From Collinsella sp. (lineage in GTDB: Bacteria; Actinomycetota; Coriobacteriia; Coriobacteriales; Coriobacteriaceae), in the NCBI GenBank assembly GCA_019414245.1, contig DXMK01000015.1:1-64000 (forward strand): a stretch of 64,000 nucleotides of DNA. The letters are read 5' to 3'. A program made the translations under genes and the position numbers. Below are positions 32,829 to 41,888 of the stretch, piece after piece (within the stretch, counting starts at the first letter, position 1; every line of letters begins with the position of its first letter). The notes under the pieces are model-generated. The model saw only the letters and a program-made list of their open reading frames with translations. It made no database searches and had not been told where the DNA came from.

Positions 32829-33107
32829 CTACTGGATGTTGTCGCGGATGCCCAGAGCCTTGATGAGCTCACGGTACTCGACGATGTCGTTCTTCTTGAT
32901 GTAGGAGAGAAGACGACGACGACGGCCGACGAGCATGAGCAGGCCACGACGGGTGTGGAAGTCCTTCTGGTGGGACTTCATGTGCTCGGTCAGCTCCTTG
33001 ATGCGCTCGGACAGGATGGCGACCTGAACCTTGGGGTTGCCGGTGTCGACCGGGGTGTTACCGAACTGGGCAGTCAGCTCCGCCTTGCGCTCTTTGGAAA
33101 CAGTCAT
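32829..33107 (-). CDS. rpsO: 30S ribosomal protein S15
   Basis: A 92-aa primary-binding protein of the 30S platform. HMKSHQKDFHTRRGLLMLVGRR and the LLSYIKKNDIVEYRELI helix carry the 16S rRNA contacts. The family is usually 89 aa. The ATG at 33107 has AAAGGTG upstream. A GTCGCC/GGCGAC hairpin lies 20 nt before the start and could take part in S15 autoregulation. recO lies upstream and pnp downstream. Confidence 0.96.
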   Translation of the reverse strand: MTVSKERKAELTAQFGNTPVDTGNPKVQVAILSERIKELTEHMKSHQKDFHTRRGLLMLVGRRRRLLSYIKKNDIVEYRELIKALGIRDNIQ

Positions 33108-33127
33108 TGTTTCACCTTTCGTTTTGC

Positions 33128-33143
33128 GTCGCCATCGGGCGAC
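33128..33143 (-). other. Hairpin in rpsO leader
   Basis: GTCGCC (33128-33133) pairs with GGCGAC (33138-33143), 20 nt upstream of the rpsO start codon. S15 mRNA leaders often contain an S15-binding structure that blocks translation; this is a candidate only, as no known leader class was matched. Confidence 0.3.
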
Positions 33144-33245
33144 TCGATTCGCCTCGGACTGGGAAGCCGCCGGTGGAGCGAGCAACCAAGGTCGAGGTAC
33201 CAACAGATTGGTATGTTACCACAAGCAGCCCGCGCCTGCGCATCA

Positions 33246-33995
33246 TCACCGACCCAACATGAATTCCATCGCACGGAGGCGCTGATCGGTGTGCGTGGCG
33301 GCCCAAACATGCGAAAGCCCGAGCAAGAACGCCGCCGTATGCGGGTCGATTTTCTCGGCCATAAGCGCATCGAAGGTCATCGACATGAGGGCGCGCAGCC
33401 ACGCGACCTCACCGGTCGACACCAGCTCGGCACCCGGAACGCTCGATGCGCACGACCCGCACATGAGACCGCCCGCCTGGGGCGAAAAATACGACAGCAT
33501 GGGGTCTCCGCACAGCACGCAGGCCGAAAAATCGGGTCGATAGCCAACGTGCGACAGCAGCTTAAAGACATATGCCGCCACAAGTAGGTCCATATGTGCC
33601 GTGTCAAGCCCGCTGCCCACCAGGGCAAGCGCTCGCTGCGTTATGGCAAAGGTAAACGGGTCCTCGGCGTCCTCGAACGAGCACACGCGCGCAACCTCGG
33701 CGATCGCGCTTGCGGCGCAGGTCGTCTCGTAATCGGGCGCAGCGCCAAGCGGCGCCTCCATAAGCTCCGCCTGAGAAACCACGTCAAGCGAGCGACCACG
33801 CGCGAGCAGCATATCGACGGTACAGAAAAGCTCGCAGCGCGCAGCCAAGCGTCCGCCGGGTTTGCGGGCGCCCTTTGCCACGGCACGCACCTGGCGGCCT
33901 CGCTCGTCAAGCATCGTCAATATCAAATCGGTTTCCTTGAGTTTGGTCTTGTCGAGGACGAGCACTTTCGTGCGATATGTCCGGGAGCCTGCCAT
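33246..33995 (-). CDS. recO: DNA repair protein RecO
   Basis: A 249-aa recombination mediator that loads RecA onto SSB-coated gaps. An N-terminal OB fold (about 1-80, YRTKVLVLDKTKLKETDLIL) is followed by a helical domain with a zinc finger: CVLCG near 162 and CGSC near 181. It lies 15 nt after era, in the conserved phoH-ybeY-dgkA-era-recO order. The ribosome binding site before the ATG at 33995 is weak, so translation may depend on era. Confidence 0.92.
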   Translation of the reverse strand: MAGSRTYRTKVLVLDKTKLKETDLILTMLDERGRQVRAVAKGARKPGGRLAARCELFCTVDMLLARGRSLDVVSQAELMEAPLGAAPDYETTCAASAIAEVARVCSFEDAEDPFTFAITQRALALVGSGLDTAHMDLLVAAYVFKLLSHVGYRPDFSACVLCGDPMLSYFSPQAGGLMCGSCASSVPGAELVSTGEVAWLRALMSMTFDALMAEKIDPHTAAFLLGLSHVWAATHTDQRLRAMEFMLGR

Positions 33996-34010
33996 GCGCG
34001 CCGCGCGCCC

Positions 34011-35087
34011 TTAGTCCTCGGCGTTGTAGCCAAAGCGGCGAATCTGGGCCTCGTCGTCGCGCCAGCCGGCCTTGACCTTCACGTCCAGCTCCAAAAAGAC
34101 CTGCGTGCCAAAGATGCGCTCAAGATCGCGACGGGCGTCGATACCGATATGCTTGATCATCTCGCCGCCCTTGCCGATGATGATGCCCTTTTGACCCTCG
34201 CGCTCGACGTAAATGGTGGCGTGCACGCGCAGCACCTTCTTGGTCTGCTCGAGCGCATCGCAGATCACGCCAACGGAGTGCGGGATCTCGTCGCGGGTGC
34301 GGCGCAAGACCTTCTCGCGCACAAACTCGGCAACAAGCGTCTCGTCGGAAGCATCGGTACCCATGTCTTCGGGGAACCAACGCGGGCCCTCGGGCAAAAA
34401 GTGGGCAACGGTCTCGATGAAGGCGTCGACGTTGAAGTTCTTCACCGACGAGGTCACGATCTCGTCGTCGTATTCCATAAGCTCATGCGCTGCCTTAAGC
34501 TGCTCCATGACCTGCGCGGGGTCGGCCTCATCGGCCTTGGTGAGCACCAGGACCTTCTTAGAACGGGCGCTCTTGACGCGCTCGGCAACCCAGGCGTCTC
34601 CCCTGCCGATCGGTTTGGTGGCATCAATCAAAAACGCGACGACATCGACATCGTTCAGCTCGAACAGCGCGCTCTTGTTGAGCTCGGACCCCAGGCCGTC
34701 CTTGGGCTTGTGAATACCCGGGGTATCGACAAAGACCAGCTGGTAGCCGGGACGGTTGACGACGGCGCGCATGCGGCGGCGGGTCGTCTGGGCCACAGGC
34801 GAGGTGATGGCGACCTTTTTGCCATAGCAGGCGTTGAGCAGCGTGGACTTGCCGGCGTTGGGGCGGCCGACCAGGGCCACGAAGCCGCTGCGGAAACCGG
34901 GCTCAACGTCTCCAAAGCCCGCGAGGCTGTCGTCCTCGTCGCACAGGGCGTCGAGCTCCTCGTCGCTCATGCCCTCAAACGGGTCGAACTCCTCGATCTC
35001 CTCGTATGCCTCGGCCGCTTCGGCATCCACCGCATCCAGGGACTCGTCATCCAGAGTTTCATCGATAGGCTGCATATTGTCGGACAT
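34011..35087 (-). CDS. era: GTPase Era with acidic N-terminal extension
   Basis: A 358-aa essential GTPase for 16S rRNA maturation and 30S assembly. Its G domain (about 68-235) has G1 GRPNAGKS (74-81), G3 DTPG and G4 TKAD; a type-2 KH domain (about 275-345, with GIIIGKGGEMIKHIG) binds the 3' end of 16S rRNA. Most Era proteins begin just before the G1 strand; here about 62 residues precede it, rich in Asp and Glu (for example EEIEEFDPFEGMSDEELDAL). The ATG at 35087 follows AAAGGG. The start is supported by the site, but a shorter product cannot be excluded. Confidence 0.94.
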   Translation of the reverse strand: MSDNMQPIDETLDDESLDAVDAEAAEAYEEIEEFDPFEGMSDEELDALCDEDDSLAGFGDVEPGFRSGFVALVGRPNAGKSTLLNACYGKKVAITSPVAQTTRRRMRAVVNRPGYQLVFVDTPGIHKPKDGLGSELNKSALFELNDVDVVAFLIDATKPIGRGDAWVAERVKSARSKKVLVLTKADEADPAQVMEQLKAAHELMEYDDEIVTSSVKNFNVDAFIETVAHFLPEGPRWFPEDMGTDASDETLVAEFVREKVLRRTRDEIPHSVGVICDALEQTKKVLRVHATIYVEREGQKGIIIGKGGEMIKHIGIDARRDLERIFGTQVFLELDVKVKAGWRDDEAQIRRFGYNAED

Positions 35088-35099
35088 GGAAATCCCTTT

Positions 35100-35477
35100 C
35101 TAAATAAAGTCGAGCGCGTGGGCAAATACCAGCAATCCCACAATCGCGGCGGTGATGGAAAGCACGTATACGGAGGCGGCGGCGATATCCTTCGCACGCT
35201 TTGCCAGCGGATGAAGTTCCTGGGTCGCCAGGTCGACGATCGCCTCCATAGCGGTATTGCACAGCTCGCCGTGAATCACCAAGCCACAGCAGATGATAAC
35301 TGTGGCCCACTCGGCAATGTCGAGGCCGACAATGCAGCCGGCAACGACGGTGCAAACGCCCGCCGCGAGCATAACCTTAATGTTGCGCTCGGTCTTGACG
35401 GCGGTGACGAAGCCCTCCATGGCGTAGGAGAACGACTTTAAGAAGGACGGATGGTCCTTGTTCGATCCGGGAATCAT
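35100..35477 (-). CDS. dgkA: Diacylglycerol kinase / undecaprenol kinase family protein
   Basis: A 125-aa integral membrane kinase with three transmembrane helices. The signature ELCNTAMEAIVDLATQELHP followed by AKRAKDIAAASV (about 71-105) provides the ATP and metal ligands. In Gram-positives this small enzyme mainly phosphorylates undecaprenol for wall synthesis and, less so, diacylglycerol. AGGAG precedes the ATG at 35477. It sits between ybeY and era, the usual place. Confidence 0.88.
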   Translation of the reverse strand: MIPGSNKDHPSFLKSFSYAMEGFVTAVKTERNIKVMLAAGVCTVVAGCIVGLDIAEWATVIICCGLVIHGELCNTAMEAIVDLATQELHPLAKRAKDIAAASVYVLSITAAIVGLLVFAHALDFI

Positions 35478-35486
35478 AGACGGCTC

Positions 35487-35996
35487 CTAGTCGTGGGCGT
35501 GGTTGGTGATGGGGCCGACGTGGACCAGCTTGGGGTCCTCGCCGCGCTCGAGCGCCAGATCGCGCAGGATGACGTCCTCACGGGCCTCCATGACCTCGGC
35601 CTCGTCGTCCTCAATATGGTCATATCCCAGCAGGTGCAGCATGCCATGCACGAGCATCAGGCGGCACTCGTCGGCAGGGCTATTGCCAAAGCCGGGGGCC
35701 TGACGGGCAATGACCTGCGGGGCCAGGATGATATCGCCGAGCTCGAGCGTCTTGTCTGCGGGAATATCCTCATCAAAGGCCGAGTCGCATTCAAACGAGA
35801 GGACATCGGTGGTACGGTCGATACCGCGCCACTCGTGGTTGAGCTCGTGCATCTCGTCCTCGTCGACATACGAAAGGGAAATCTCAACTTCACGCTCAAC
35901 GCCCTCGGCGGTAAGCACGACCTCGCAGATGTGCTCTACCTCCTGCGCGTCGAGCAGCGTATCGAGCTCGGCATCGTTGCTGATCAATACACTCAA
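35487..35996 (-). CDS. ybeY: Endoribonuclease YbeY
   Basis: A 169-aa zinc-dependent endoribonuclease in 16S rRNA 3'-end processing and ribosome quality control. The H-x3-H-x5-H motif reads HGMLHLLGYDH near 117-127. The N-terminal half contains the usual DRTTDVLSFE block. Translation seems to begin at TTG 35996, which follows AAAGGAG by 6 nt and overlaps the phoH stop (TTGA), implying translational coupling with phoH. Confidence 0.93.
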   Translation of the reverse strand: MSVLISNDAELDTLLDAQEVEHICEVVLTAEGVEREVEISLSYVDEDEMHELNHEWRGIDRTTDVLSFECDSAFDEDIPADKTLELGDIILAPQVIARQAPGFGNSPADECRLMLVHGMLHLLGYDHIEDDEAEVMEAREDVILRDLALERGEDPKLVHVGPITNHAHD

Positions 35997-36979
35997 CGGG
36001 ACTCCTTTCGATCGTGCACGCGCTTCTCGCGTACATCATCATAAGCATCGTATGCCTCAACGATACGCCCCACCAAGGCATGGCGCACCACGTCGGCACG
36101 CTCGAGGTGAGAAAATGCGACATCGTCGACACGGCCTAAAATCCGCTCAACGTCGGCAAGACCGCCGCGACGACCCACCAGGTCGCGCTGACTCAGGTCG
36201 CCGGTAATCACAAACTTGGAGTTAAAACCCAGGCGCGTCAGGAACATCTTCATCTGCTCGGGCGTGGTATTTTGCGCCTCGTCGAGCACCACGAAGGCAT
36301 CGCTCAGCGTGCGGCCGCGCATGTAGGCAAGCGGGGCGATCTCGATCACGCCACGCTCCATAAGCTCATCGGTGCGCTCGCGATCCATCATGTCAAAAAG
36401 GGCGTCGTAGAGCGGACGCATGTAAGGATCGATCTTTTCCTCGAGGGTACCGGGCAAAAAGCCCAGGTTCTCCCCCGCCTCGACAACCGGACGCGTCAAG
36501 ATCAGACGGCCCACCTCGTGACGCTTGAGCGCGGCAACGGCGAGCGCCATGGCCAGATAGGTCTTACCGGTACCGGCAGGACCCAGGCCAAACGTGATGG
36601 TATGCGAGCGGATGGCATCCACATAGCGCTTTTGACCGAGCGTCTTGGGGCGAATGACACGGCCGCGATACGAAAGCAGCACATCATCGCGAAGCGATGT
36701 AGCCTCGTGCTCACCGTCGCGCAATACGGCCAGGCAGCGAGAGACATCGTCGGCAGAAAGCGTGCGCCCGGAAGCAGCCTCACGAAAGGCATGTTCGAAA
36801 AAACGCGCGACCAGTTCGACCTCGTCCGGGTCACCGCTCACGGCGATGCTGTCGCCACGGGCGACCACGTGGGCGCGAACTGAGCTCTCCAGCGCACGAA
36901 GGACGCCGTCGCCGGCACCCAAAACGCGCGAGGGGTCAATACCCTCGGGAACGGTAAGTCTAATCTTCGAGGCTTCCAT
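35993..36979 (-). CDS. phoH: PhoH family ATPase
   Basis: A 328-aa cytosolic ATPase/helicase-like protein (PhoL type). Walker A GPAGTGKTYLAMA is near 128-140 and Walker B AFVVLDEAQN lies near 232; the N-terminal segment is KH-like. Its role is linked to RNA metabolism with YbeY, but the substrate is not established. The ATG at 36979 is preferred because AGGGAG lies 4 nt upstream; the frame extends further into mtaB. The start lies inside the end of mtaB (20-bp overlap) and the stop overlaps ybeY. Confidence 0.92.
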   Translation of the reverse strand: MEASKIRLTVPEGIDPSRVLGAGDGVLRALESSVRAHVVARGDSIAVSGDPDEVELVARFFEHAFREAASGRTLSADDVSRCLAVLRDGEHEATSLRDDVLLSYRGRVIRPKTLGQKRYVDAIRSHTITFGLGPAGTGKTYLAMALAVAALKRHEVGRLILTRPVVEAGENLGFLPGTLEEKIDPYMRPLYDALFDMMDRERTDELMERGVIEIAPLAYMRGRTLSDAFVVLDEAQNTTPEQMKMFLTRLGFNSKFVITGDLSQRDLVGRRGGLADVERILGRVDDVAFSHLERADVVRHALVGRIVEAYDAYDDVREKRVHDRKESR

Positions 36980-38252
36980 GAAACTCCCTGCGTGCATGGA
37001 CCAAGCCGGAATCATCGACTCCGATGATAGCAACATCGAGCAGGCACGGGGCTGTAAGTCCACAGGTATCGTCAAGACGGGCATGATGGAACGAGCCGAG
37101 CGTCAGGTTGTCACCATACTCGAGCACGGCACGCTCGACCGTGCCCACGCGACGACGAGCGTCGGCAATAGCGAGCTCCTGTGCGGCGGCCCGCATACGG
37201 CGGCTGCGCTCGGCCATAACCTCGGGTGGCACCTGGTCGGGCATGTCGGCAGCAAGGGTACCGGGACGCTTGCTGTAGCGGAACACGTGCATACGCGAGA
37301 AACCCACACGGCGGCACAGCGCCAGCGACTCCTCGAACTCCTCGTCCGTCTCACCAGGAAAACCGACGATGACATCGCACGAAAGGGACGCCTGGGGCAA
37401 GTTGGCGCGAATCATACGCACCGTGTCCTCAAAGGCCTCGGCGCTATAGGGACGGCCCATGCGATGCAGGGTCGCCGTGCAGCCGGACTGCACGGGCAGG
37501 TGCAAAAACGGGGCGATACGCTGCGGGTAGCGCGCCATAACCTTAAGCAGGCGCTCGGAGATATCCATGGGCTCGACCGAGGAAATGCGCACATGCGGAA
37601 TAGACGTGCGCTCCATGATGGCCTCGAGCAGCTCATCGATTTCGACGTGCTCGTCGGTCGCGCTCTTGCCATCGTAGGCACCCAGGTTCACACCGGTCAG
37701 CACCACCTCGGGCACGCCGGCCTCCTGGGCCTCGCGAACTTGCTCGAGCACGGACTCGACGGGCACGGAGCGCTCGGGGCCGCGCGCCTTCCACACAATG
37801 CAATAGGTGCAGCGATGGTTGCAGCCATCCTGAATCTTCACGCCCAGGCGAGAGCGACCGAGCGCATCGACCACCTCGCCATCGCTGCAGGCGGGAACGC
37901 TATCGGACTCAACACCCAGCACCTCGCAAACACGTTCGGCGACATCTATCTTGGACGGCTCGGCAATCACGCGATCCGAAAGCTCCGACAGCTCCTCGGG
38001 ATGCAAATTGACCACGCATCCGGTCACGACCACATAGGGCTCGTTTGGATGGGCCAGCGCATGACGGACGGCCTTACGGGTCTTAGCCTCGGCCTCGCCC
38101 GTAACGGCACAGGTGTTAATGACGATCAGCTCAGCATCCTGAGGCTCCACCATCGCAAAGCCCAAGCGCATAAGATCGGCAGTGATACGGTCAGACTCAA
38201 CCCGGTTGACACGGCAGCCGAGGTTGACGACGGAAATATGGGGTGCGAGCAC
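36960..38252 (-). CDS. mtaB: tRNA t6A37 methylthiotransferase MtaB
   Basis: A 430-aa radical-SAM enzyme that converts t6A37 to ms2t6A37. N-terminal cluster: Cys13, Cys48, Cys79; SAM cluster: Cys144, Cys148, Cys151 in CNHRCTYC. The NLGCRVNRVES start is diagnostic for MtaB (YqeV type) against MiaB. A GTG start at 38252 follows GGAG. It takes the place where rsmE often lies between dnaJ and phoH in actinobacteria. It overlaps phoH by 20 bp. Confidence 0.92.
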   Translation of the reverse strand: MLAPHISVVNLGCRVNRVESDRITADLMRLGFAMVEPQDAELIVINTCAVTGEAEAKTRKAVRHALAHPNEPYVVVTGCVVNLHPEELSELSDRVIAEPSKIDVAERVCEVLGVESDSVPACSDGEVVDALGRSRLGVKIQDGCNHRCTYCIVWKARGPERSVPVESVLEQVREAQEAGVPEVVLTGVNLGAYDGKSATDEHVEIDELLEAIMERTSIPHVRISSVEPMDISERLLKVMARYPQRIAPFLHLPVQSGCTATLHRMGRPYSAEAFEDTVRMIRANLPQASLSCDVIVGFPGETDEEFEESLALCRRVGFSRMHVFRYSKRPGTLAADMPDQVPPEVMAERSRRMRAAAQELAIADARRRVGTVERAVLEYGDNLTLGSFHHARLDDTCGLTAPCLLDVAIIGVDDSGLVHARREFHGSLED

Positions 38253-38261
38253 GCGGGCTCC

Positions 38262-39410
38262 TTAATCGAGGATATCGTCGAGGGCACTCTTGATACGGTC
38301 GGTCACCGACTTCTTACCAGAAGCGACGTCATCGCCCATCTCATCGGCAAAAGCACGGAGCAGCTCGCGCTGCTTATTGGAAAGATTGGTGGGAACGACC
38401 ACGCGCAGTTGCACGATCAGGCGGCCACGCGAACCGCCACCGCCAATGCGCGGCATGCCGTAATTATTGACGCTCACGGTGTCGCCGTACTGGGCGCCGG
38501 CGGGAACCGTCACCTTAACGACCTCGTCGGGCATAATGCCCTCGACCTCAATCTCGCAGCCGAGCGCAGCCTGCGCAATCGAGATATCGCTCACCAGGTA
38601 CAGGTCATCACCGTTGAGCTTAAAGCGCTCATGGTCGGCGACGCGCACGTTGACAATCAGGTCGCCCGAAGGCTCGCCGCGAAGGCCGGCCTCGCCAAAG
38701 CCGCTCACACGAAGCTGGCGACCGGTCGAAACGCCGGCGGGAATATCGATGTCGATCTTTTCGTGCGAAGGCGTGCGGCCTTGACCGTCGCAGGTCTCGC
38801 AGGGATGATCGATAACCGTGCCCTCGCCATGGCAGTCGGGGCAAGGCGAGGAAGACTGAACCTGGCCCAAAAACGATCGCTGAACCGTCGTGACGTAGCC
38901 CGTACCGTGGCAGCGGCCGCACTGCTTTTCCTGTGCGCCCTCTGCCCTACCGGTGCCATTGCAGTCCTCGCAAGGAGCAAGGCGGTCATAGCTGATTGTC
39001 TTTTTGCAGCCGAGCGCCGCCTCCTCGAGCGTCACCGAAAGCGAGATGGCCATATCACGTCCGCGACGACGCTCACGACGGCTGCGGGCGCCACCGCCGG
39101 CACCGCCGCCAAAGAACGACGAGAACAAGTCGTCCATGCCCATGCCACCAAAGATATCGTTGATATCGACGTAGCCGGAGCCACCGGGGCCGTCGGCAGT
39201 GCCGTAACGGTCGTAGTTAGCACGCTTCTGCTCATCGGAAAGAACGGAATATGCCTCGTTGAGCTCTTTGAACTTAGCCTCGGCCTCGGGGTCGTCCGAA
39301 ACGTCCGGGTGTACGGTACGGGCCTTCTTTAGAAACGCGCGCTTAATCGTCCGCGCGTCGGCATCCTTGTCGACGCCAAGCACCTCGTAGTAATCCCTAT
39401 TTTCCGACAC
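38262..39410 (-). CDS. dnaJ: Chaperone protein DnaJ
   Basis: A 382-aa Hsp40 co-chaperone. J domain 5-70 with HPD at 34-36; Gly/Phe region (about 72-110); four CXXCXGXG zinc repeats at 147-154, 164-171, 190-197 and 204-211; two beta-barrel C-terminal domains. It stimulates DnaK, whose gene is not here. Start is a GTG at 39410 with GGAAGGA upstream; extra residues upstream do not look like DnaJ. A second, membrane J-protein gene precedes it by 81 nt. Confidence 0.94.
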   Translation of the reverse strand: MSENRDYYEVLGVDKDADARTIKRAFLKKARTVHPDVSDDPEAEAKFKELNEAYSVLSDEQKRANYDRYGTADGPGGSGYVDINDIFGGMGMDDLFSSFFGGGAGGGARSRRERRRGRDMAISLSVTLEEAALGCKKTISYDRLAPCEDCNGTGRAEGAQEKQCGRCHGTGYVTTVQRSFLGQVQSSSPCPDCHGEGTVIDHPCETCDGQGRTPSHEKIDIDIPAGVSTGRQLRVSGFGEAGLRGEPSGDLIVNVRVADHERFKLNGDDLYLVSDISIAQAALGCEIEVEGIMPDEVVKVTVPAGAQYGDTVSVNNYGMPRIGGGGSRGRLIVQLRVVVPTNLSNKQRELLRAFADEMGDDVASGKKSVTDRIKSALDDILD

Positions 39411-39491
39411 GACCGAATCCTTCCGACTTTCATTATTGTCACAGTGCGTCCTATACCCAAGCTGGGCCGGCCGCAAACAGAGGGTTTGATG

Positions 39492-40595
39492 TTATTGCAT
39501 TGCGTAGGGCGAAAGCATGGCACGTTGCGAGCAGCTCGCAAACCAAACCGACACGAGCGCAAACATAAATCCGTTGGCAAAACCGTTGGCAAACTGCATC
39601 GCGCCGCGCTTCCACCACAGCAGGCTGCGGTGCAGCACGCCGTCCGAGAGCACCATGAACAGGCCCATGGCAAACGGAATAAAGCACATCACGGCAAAGG
39701 CCGAGAACACACCCGAGATGGCCGATAGCACCAAAAACGGCGCCACGATGCCCATCAGGTAAAAACCGGTACGGGCCTTGCCTTCCAGGCGCTCGGCCTC
39801 AACATGGGCCCGACCGACCAGATCACCGCCAGAGGCGCCGTTGGTGCCGGCGTGACCCATGCCGCCAATACGGACCTCGTCGCCATCGTGCGTGCCGGCG
39901 GGAAACTCAATCGTCTGCTCGGAGGTCACACGGGTTCGCCCGCTGCCGCCGCAATCGGGACAGGGGTCGGCGACGACCTTACCGGAGCCACCGCACTCAG
40001 GGCAGACAGACTGGAACGTGCCGGCACCAAACAGAAAGGACAGGTCGACATCGATGTGGCCGCGACCGCCGCAGCTCGGACAGGTATGTGCATGCTCGGA
40101 CGAAACAGAGCCCGAACCGCCGCAGTGACCACAGGTATCGAAGCGCGTATAGCGGACGGTCTTGCGGGCACCGCCCTTGGCCTCCTTGGCGTCGAGCTTA
40201 ATATCGACGACGACGTTGGCGCCGTTCTCGGGATTATAGGCAGCCTGCCCGCGACGCGGCTGACCCCAGGCGCCACCAAAGGGAAAGCCGCCCTCAAAGG
40301 GATTGCCGTAGCCCGCGCTGCCGGCGTAACCGCCGCCATAGGGCGAAGCCGTGGGAGCGCCGGCAAAGGGATTGCCCGAGCGCATGGCGTCGTAGCGCGC
40401 ACGCTTCTGCTCGTCCGAAAGCACAGCATAGGCCTCGGAAACCTCTTTGAACTTTTCCTCGGCATCCGGTTCTTTGTTGACGTCCGGATGGAGCTTGCGG
40501 GCCTTTTGCTGGAAGGCTTTCTGTATATCACGCGAGGTGGCGTCCTTGGAGACACCCAAAATCTCGTAGTAATCTTTTTCGTTCATCGTCGCCAT
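39492..40595 (-). CDS. Membrane-anchored zinc-finger J-domain protein
   Basis: A 367-aa DnaJ relative with a changed C-terminus. J domain 6-70 with HPD at 36-38; Gly/Phe/Tyr-rich region (72-118); four CXXCXGXG repeats at 155-162, 172-179, 198-205 and 212-219; a shortened substrate domain (about 222-268). Instead of the second beta-barrel and dimerisation domain it has three hydrophobic segments (about 276-292, 296-316, 337-354). This would tether a zinc-finger J-protein to the inner membrane face. Start 40595 follows AGGAGG by 8 nt. It lies between hemW and dnaJ, where hrcA is usually found. Function is inferred; a role with membrane or secreted clients is plausible. Confidence 0.8.
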   Translation of the reverse strand: MATMNEKDYYEILGVSKDATSRDIQKAFQQKARKLHPDVNKEPDAEEKFKEVSEAYAVLSDEQKRARYDAMRSGNPFAGAPTASPYGGGYAGSAGYGNPFEGGFPFGGAWGQPRRGQAAYNPENGANVVVDIKLDAKEAKGGARKTVRYTRFDTCGHCGGSGSVSSEHAHTCPSCGGRGHIDVDLSFLFGAGTFQSVCPECGGSGKVVADPCPDCGGSGRTRVTSEQTIEFPAGTHDGDEVRIGGMGHAGTNGASGGDLVGRAHVEAERLEGKARTGFYLMGIVAPFLVLSAISGVFSAFAVMCFIPFAMGLFMVLSDGVLHRSLLWWKRGAMQFANGFANGFMFALVSVWFASCSQRAMLSPYAMQ

Positions 40596-40653
40596 GCGCG
40601 GCAACCTCCTGCTCACAGCAGCGTATATATTGCGGTAATTCTACCCGAGCGGC

Positions 40654-41886
40654 CTAGGCTAGACCCCAAAACAGCTCGAACAGCACATTTCCATCGAGCC
40701 AGCCCAAGTGAGTGGGCGCTAAACGAGCACGGACGCGACCTGCGATAACGTCTTTCGAGGTGACGCGCCCCGCATGTCCTTCAATATGATCGGGCACCCA
40801 GGTGGCAAGGCCCAACTCGACCGCACGGTCGCAGGCCGCCGCCAACTCGTCTGCAGCGATCACGCTTGCCGAGCGAACCAACAGATCGGGCCCAATGCCA
40901 CGCGTCATGCGACAGGCAAGCATCAAATCCTCGGCCGCCGCCTCGCGCTGCGACAGATACTCGGCATCAAACGTCGTCGCGGCATCGTCGCGTTGCACCA
41001 AGCGCACGCGATACGCATCGCCGCGAGCAAGCACGTCGGGAAACAGCCCGGCCAAGCGATCGAAATCCTCGGCGTCGAGCATACCGGCGGCAGAGCGGCC
41101 CAAACCCAGATAGCCCTGTCCGGTCCAATAGGCAATGTTGTGGGCGCACTCATGGCCGTCGAGCGCGTAGCTTGCCACCTCATACGGGTGATAGCCGGCC
41201 GCACTCAGGCGCTCACGCGCCGCATCCATGCATGCAGCCTGAAAATCCTCGTCGGGCTCGAGCGACTCGTCGCGACACGCCATGCGATAGAGCGGCGTGC
41301 CCTCCTCGAGCGTGAGCGGGTACACCGACACATGATGCGGCGCCGCCGCCAACACGCCATCGAGTGTGCGCTGCCAGCTTAGGTCGGTCTGCCCGGGAAG
41401 GCCGCACATCAGGTCGCACGACACGACAAGCCCAGCGTCCTTGACCGTCGTGATGGCAGCGAGCGCCCGATCGGCATCGTGAATGCGGCCGATGGCGGTA
41501 AGTTCGGCGTTATCGAGCGTTTGCACGCCCAGAGAGACGCGCGTGACACCCACCCCGGCAAGCGCAGTGGCAAGCTCTGCGGTCAGCGATTCGGGATTGG
41601 CCTCGCAGGTAAACTCAACAGGCTTGCACCACGCAGAGATACGCCGGGCAAATTCTACCAAACGCTCCCCCGCCAGCGACGGCGTGCCGCCGCCAACATA
41701 GACGGTGCGGATCTGTGCAAGCGCGCCTGCGTCTCCAAAGGCATCGAGGCGCGCATACAGCTGCCCAAAATAAGTATCGAGCGCAGCGCTCATGTTGCAC
41801 GGAGCAAAACTGCGTGAGTCAAAGTCACAGTACCGGCATTTTTGGGCGCAAAACGGCACATGCACGTACAGCGCGGTAACGGCCAC
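40654..41886 (-). CDS. hemW: Radical SAM heme chaperone HemW
   Basis: A 410-aa radical-SAM protein related to coproporphyrinogen III oxidase. The cluster motif is Cys13-x3-Cys17-x2-Cys20 in FCAQKCRYCDF, followed by a GGGTPS strand. HemW proteins bind heme and deliver it; true HemN activity needs features not apparent here. Start is a GTG at 41886 overlapping the dus end region. It is usually next to lepA, as here apart from the dus gene between them. Confidence 0.9.
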   Translation of the reverse strand: MAVTALYVHVPFCAQKCRYCDFDSRSFAPCNMSAALDTYFGQLYARLDAFGDAGALAQIRTVYVGGGTPSLAGERLVEFARRISAWCKPVEFTCEANPESLTAELATALAGVGVTRVSLGVQTLDNAELTAIGRIHDADRALAAITTVKDAGLVVSCDLMCGLPGQTDLSWQRTLDGVLAAAPHHVSVYPLTLEEGTPLYRMACRDESLEPDEDFQAACMDAARERLSAAGYHPYEVASYALDGHECAHNIAYWTGQGYLGLGRSAAGMLDAEDFDRLAGLFPDVLARGDAYRVRLVQRDDAATTFDAEYLSQREAAAEDLMLACRMTRGIGPDLLVRSASVIAADELAAACDRAVELGLATWVPDHIEGHAGRVTSKDVIAGRVRARLAPTHLGWLDGNVLFELFWGLA

Positions 41887-41888
41887 CG

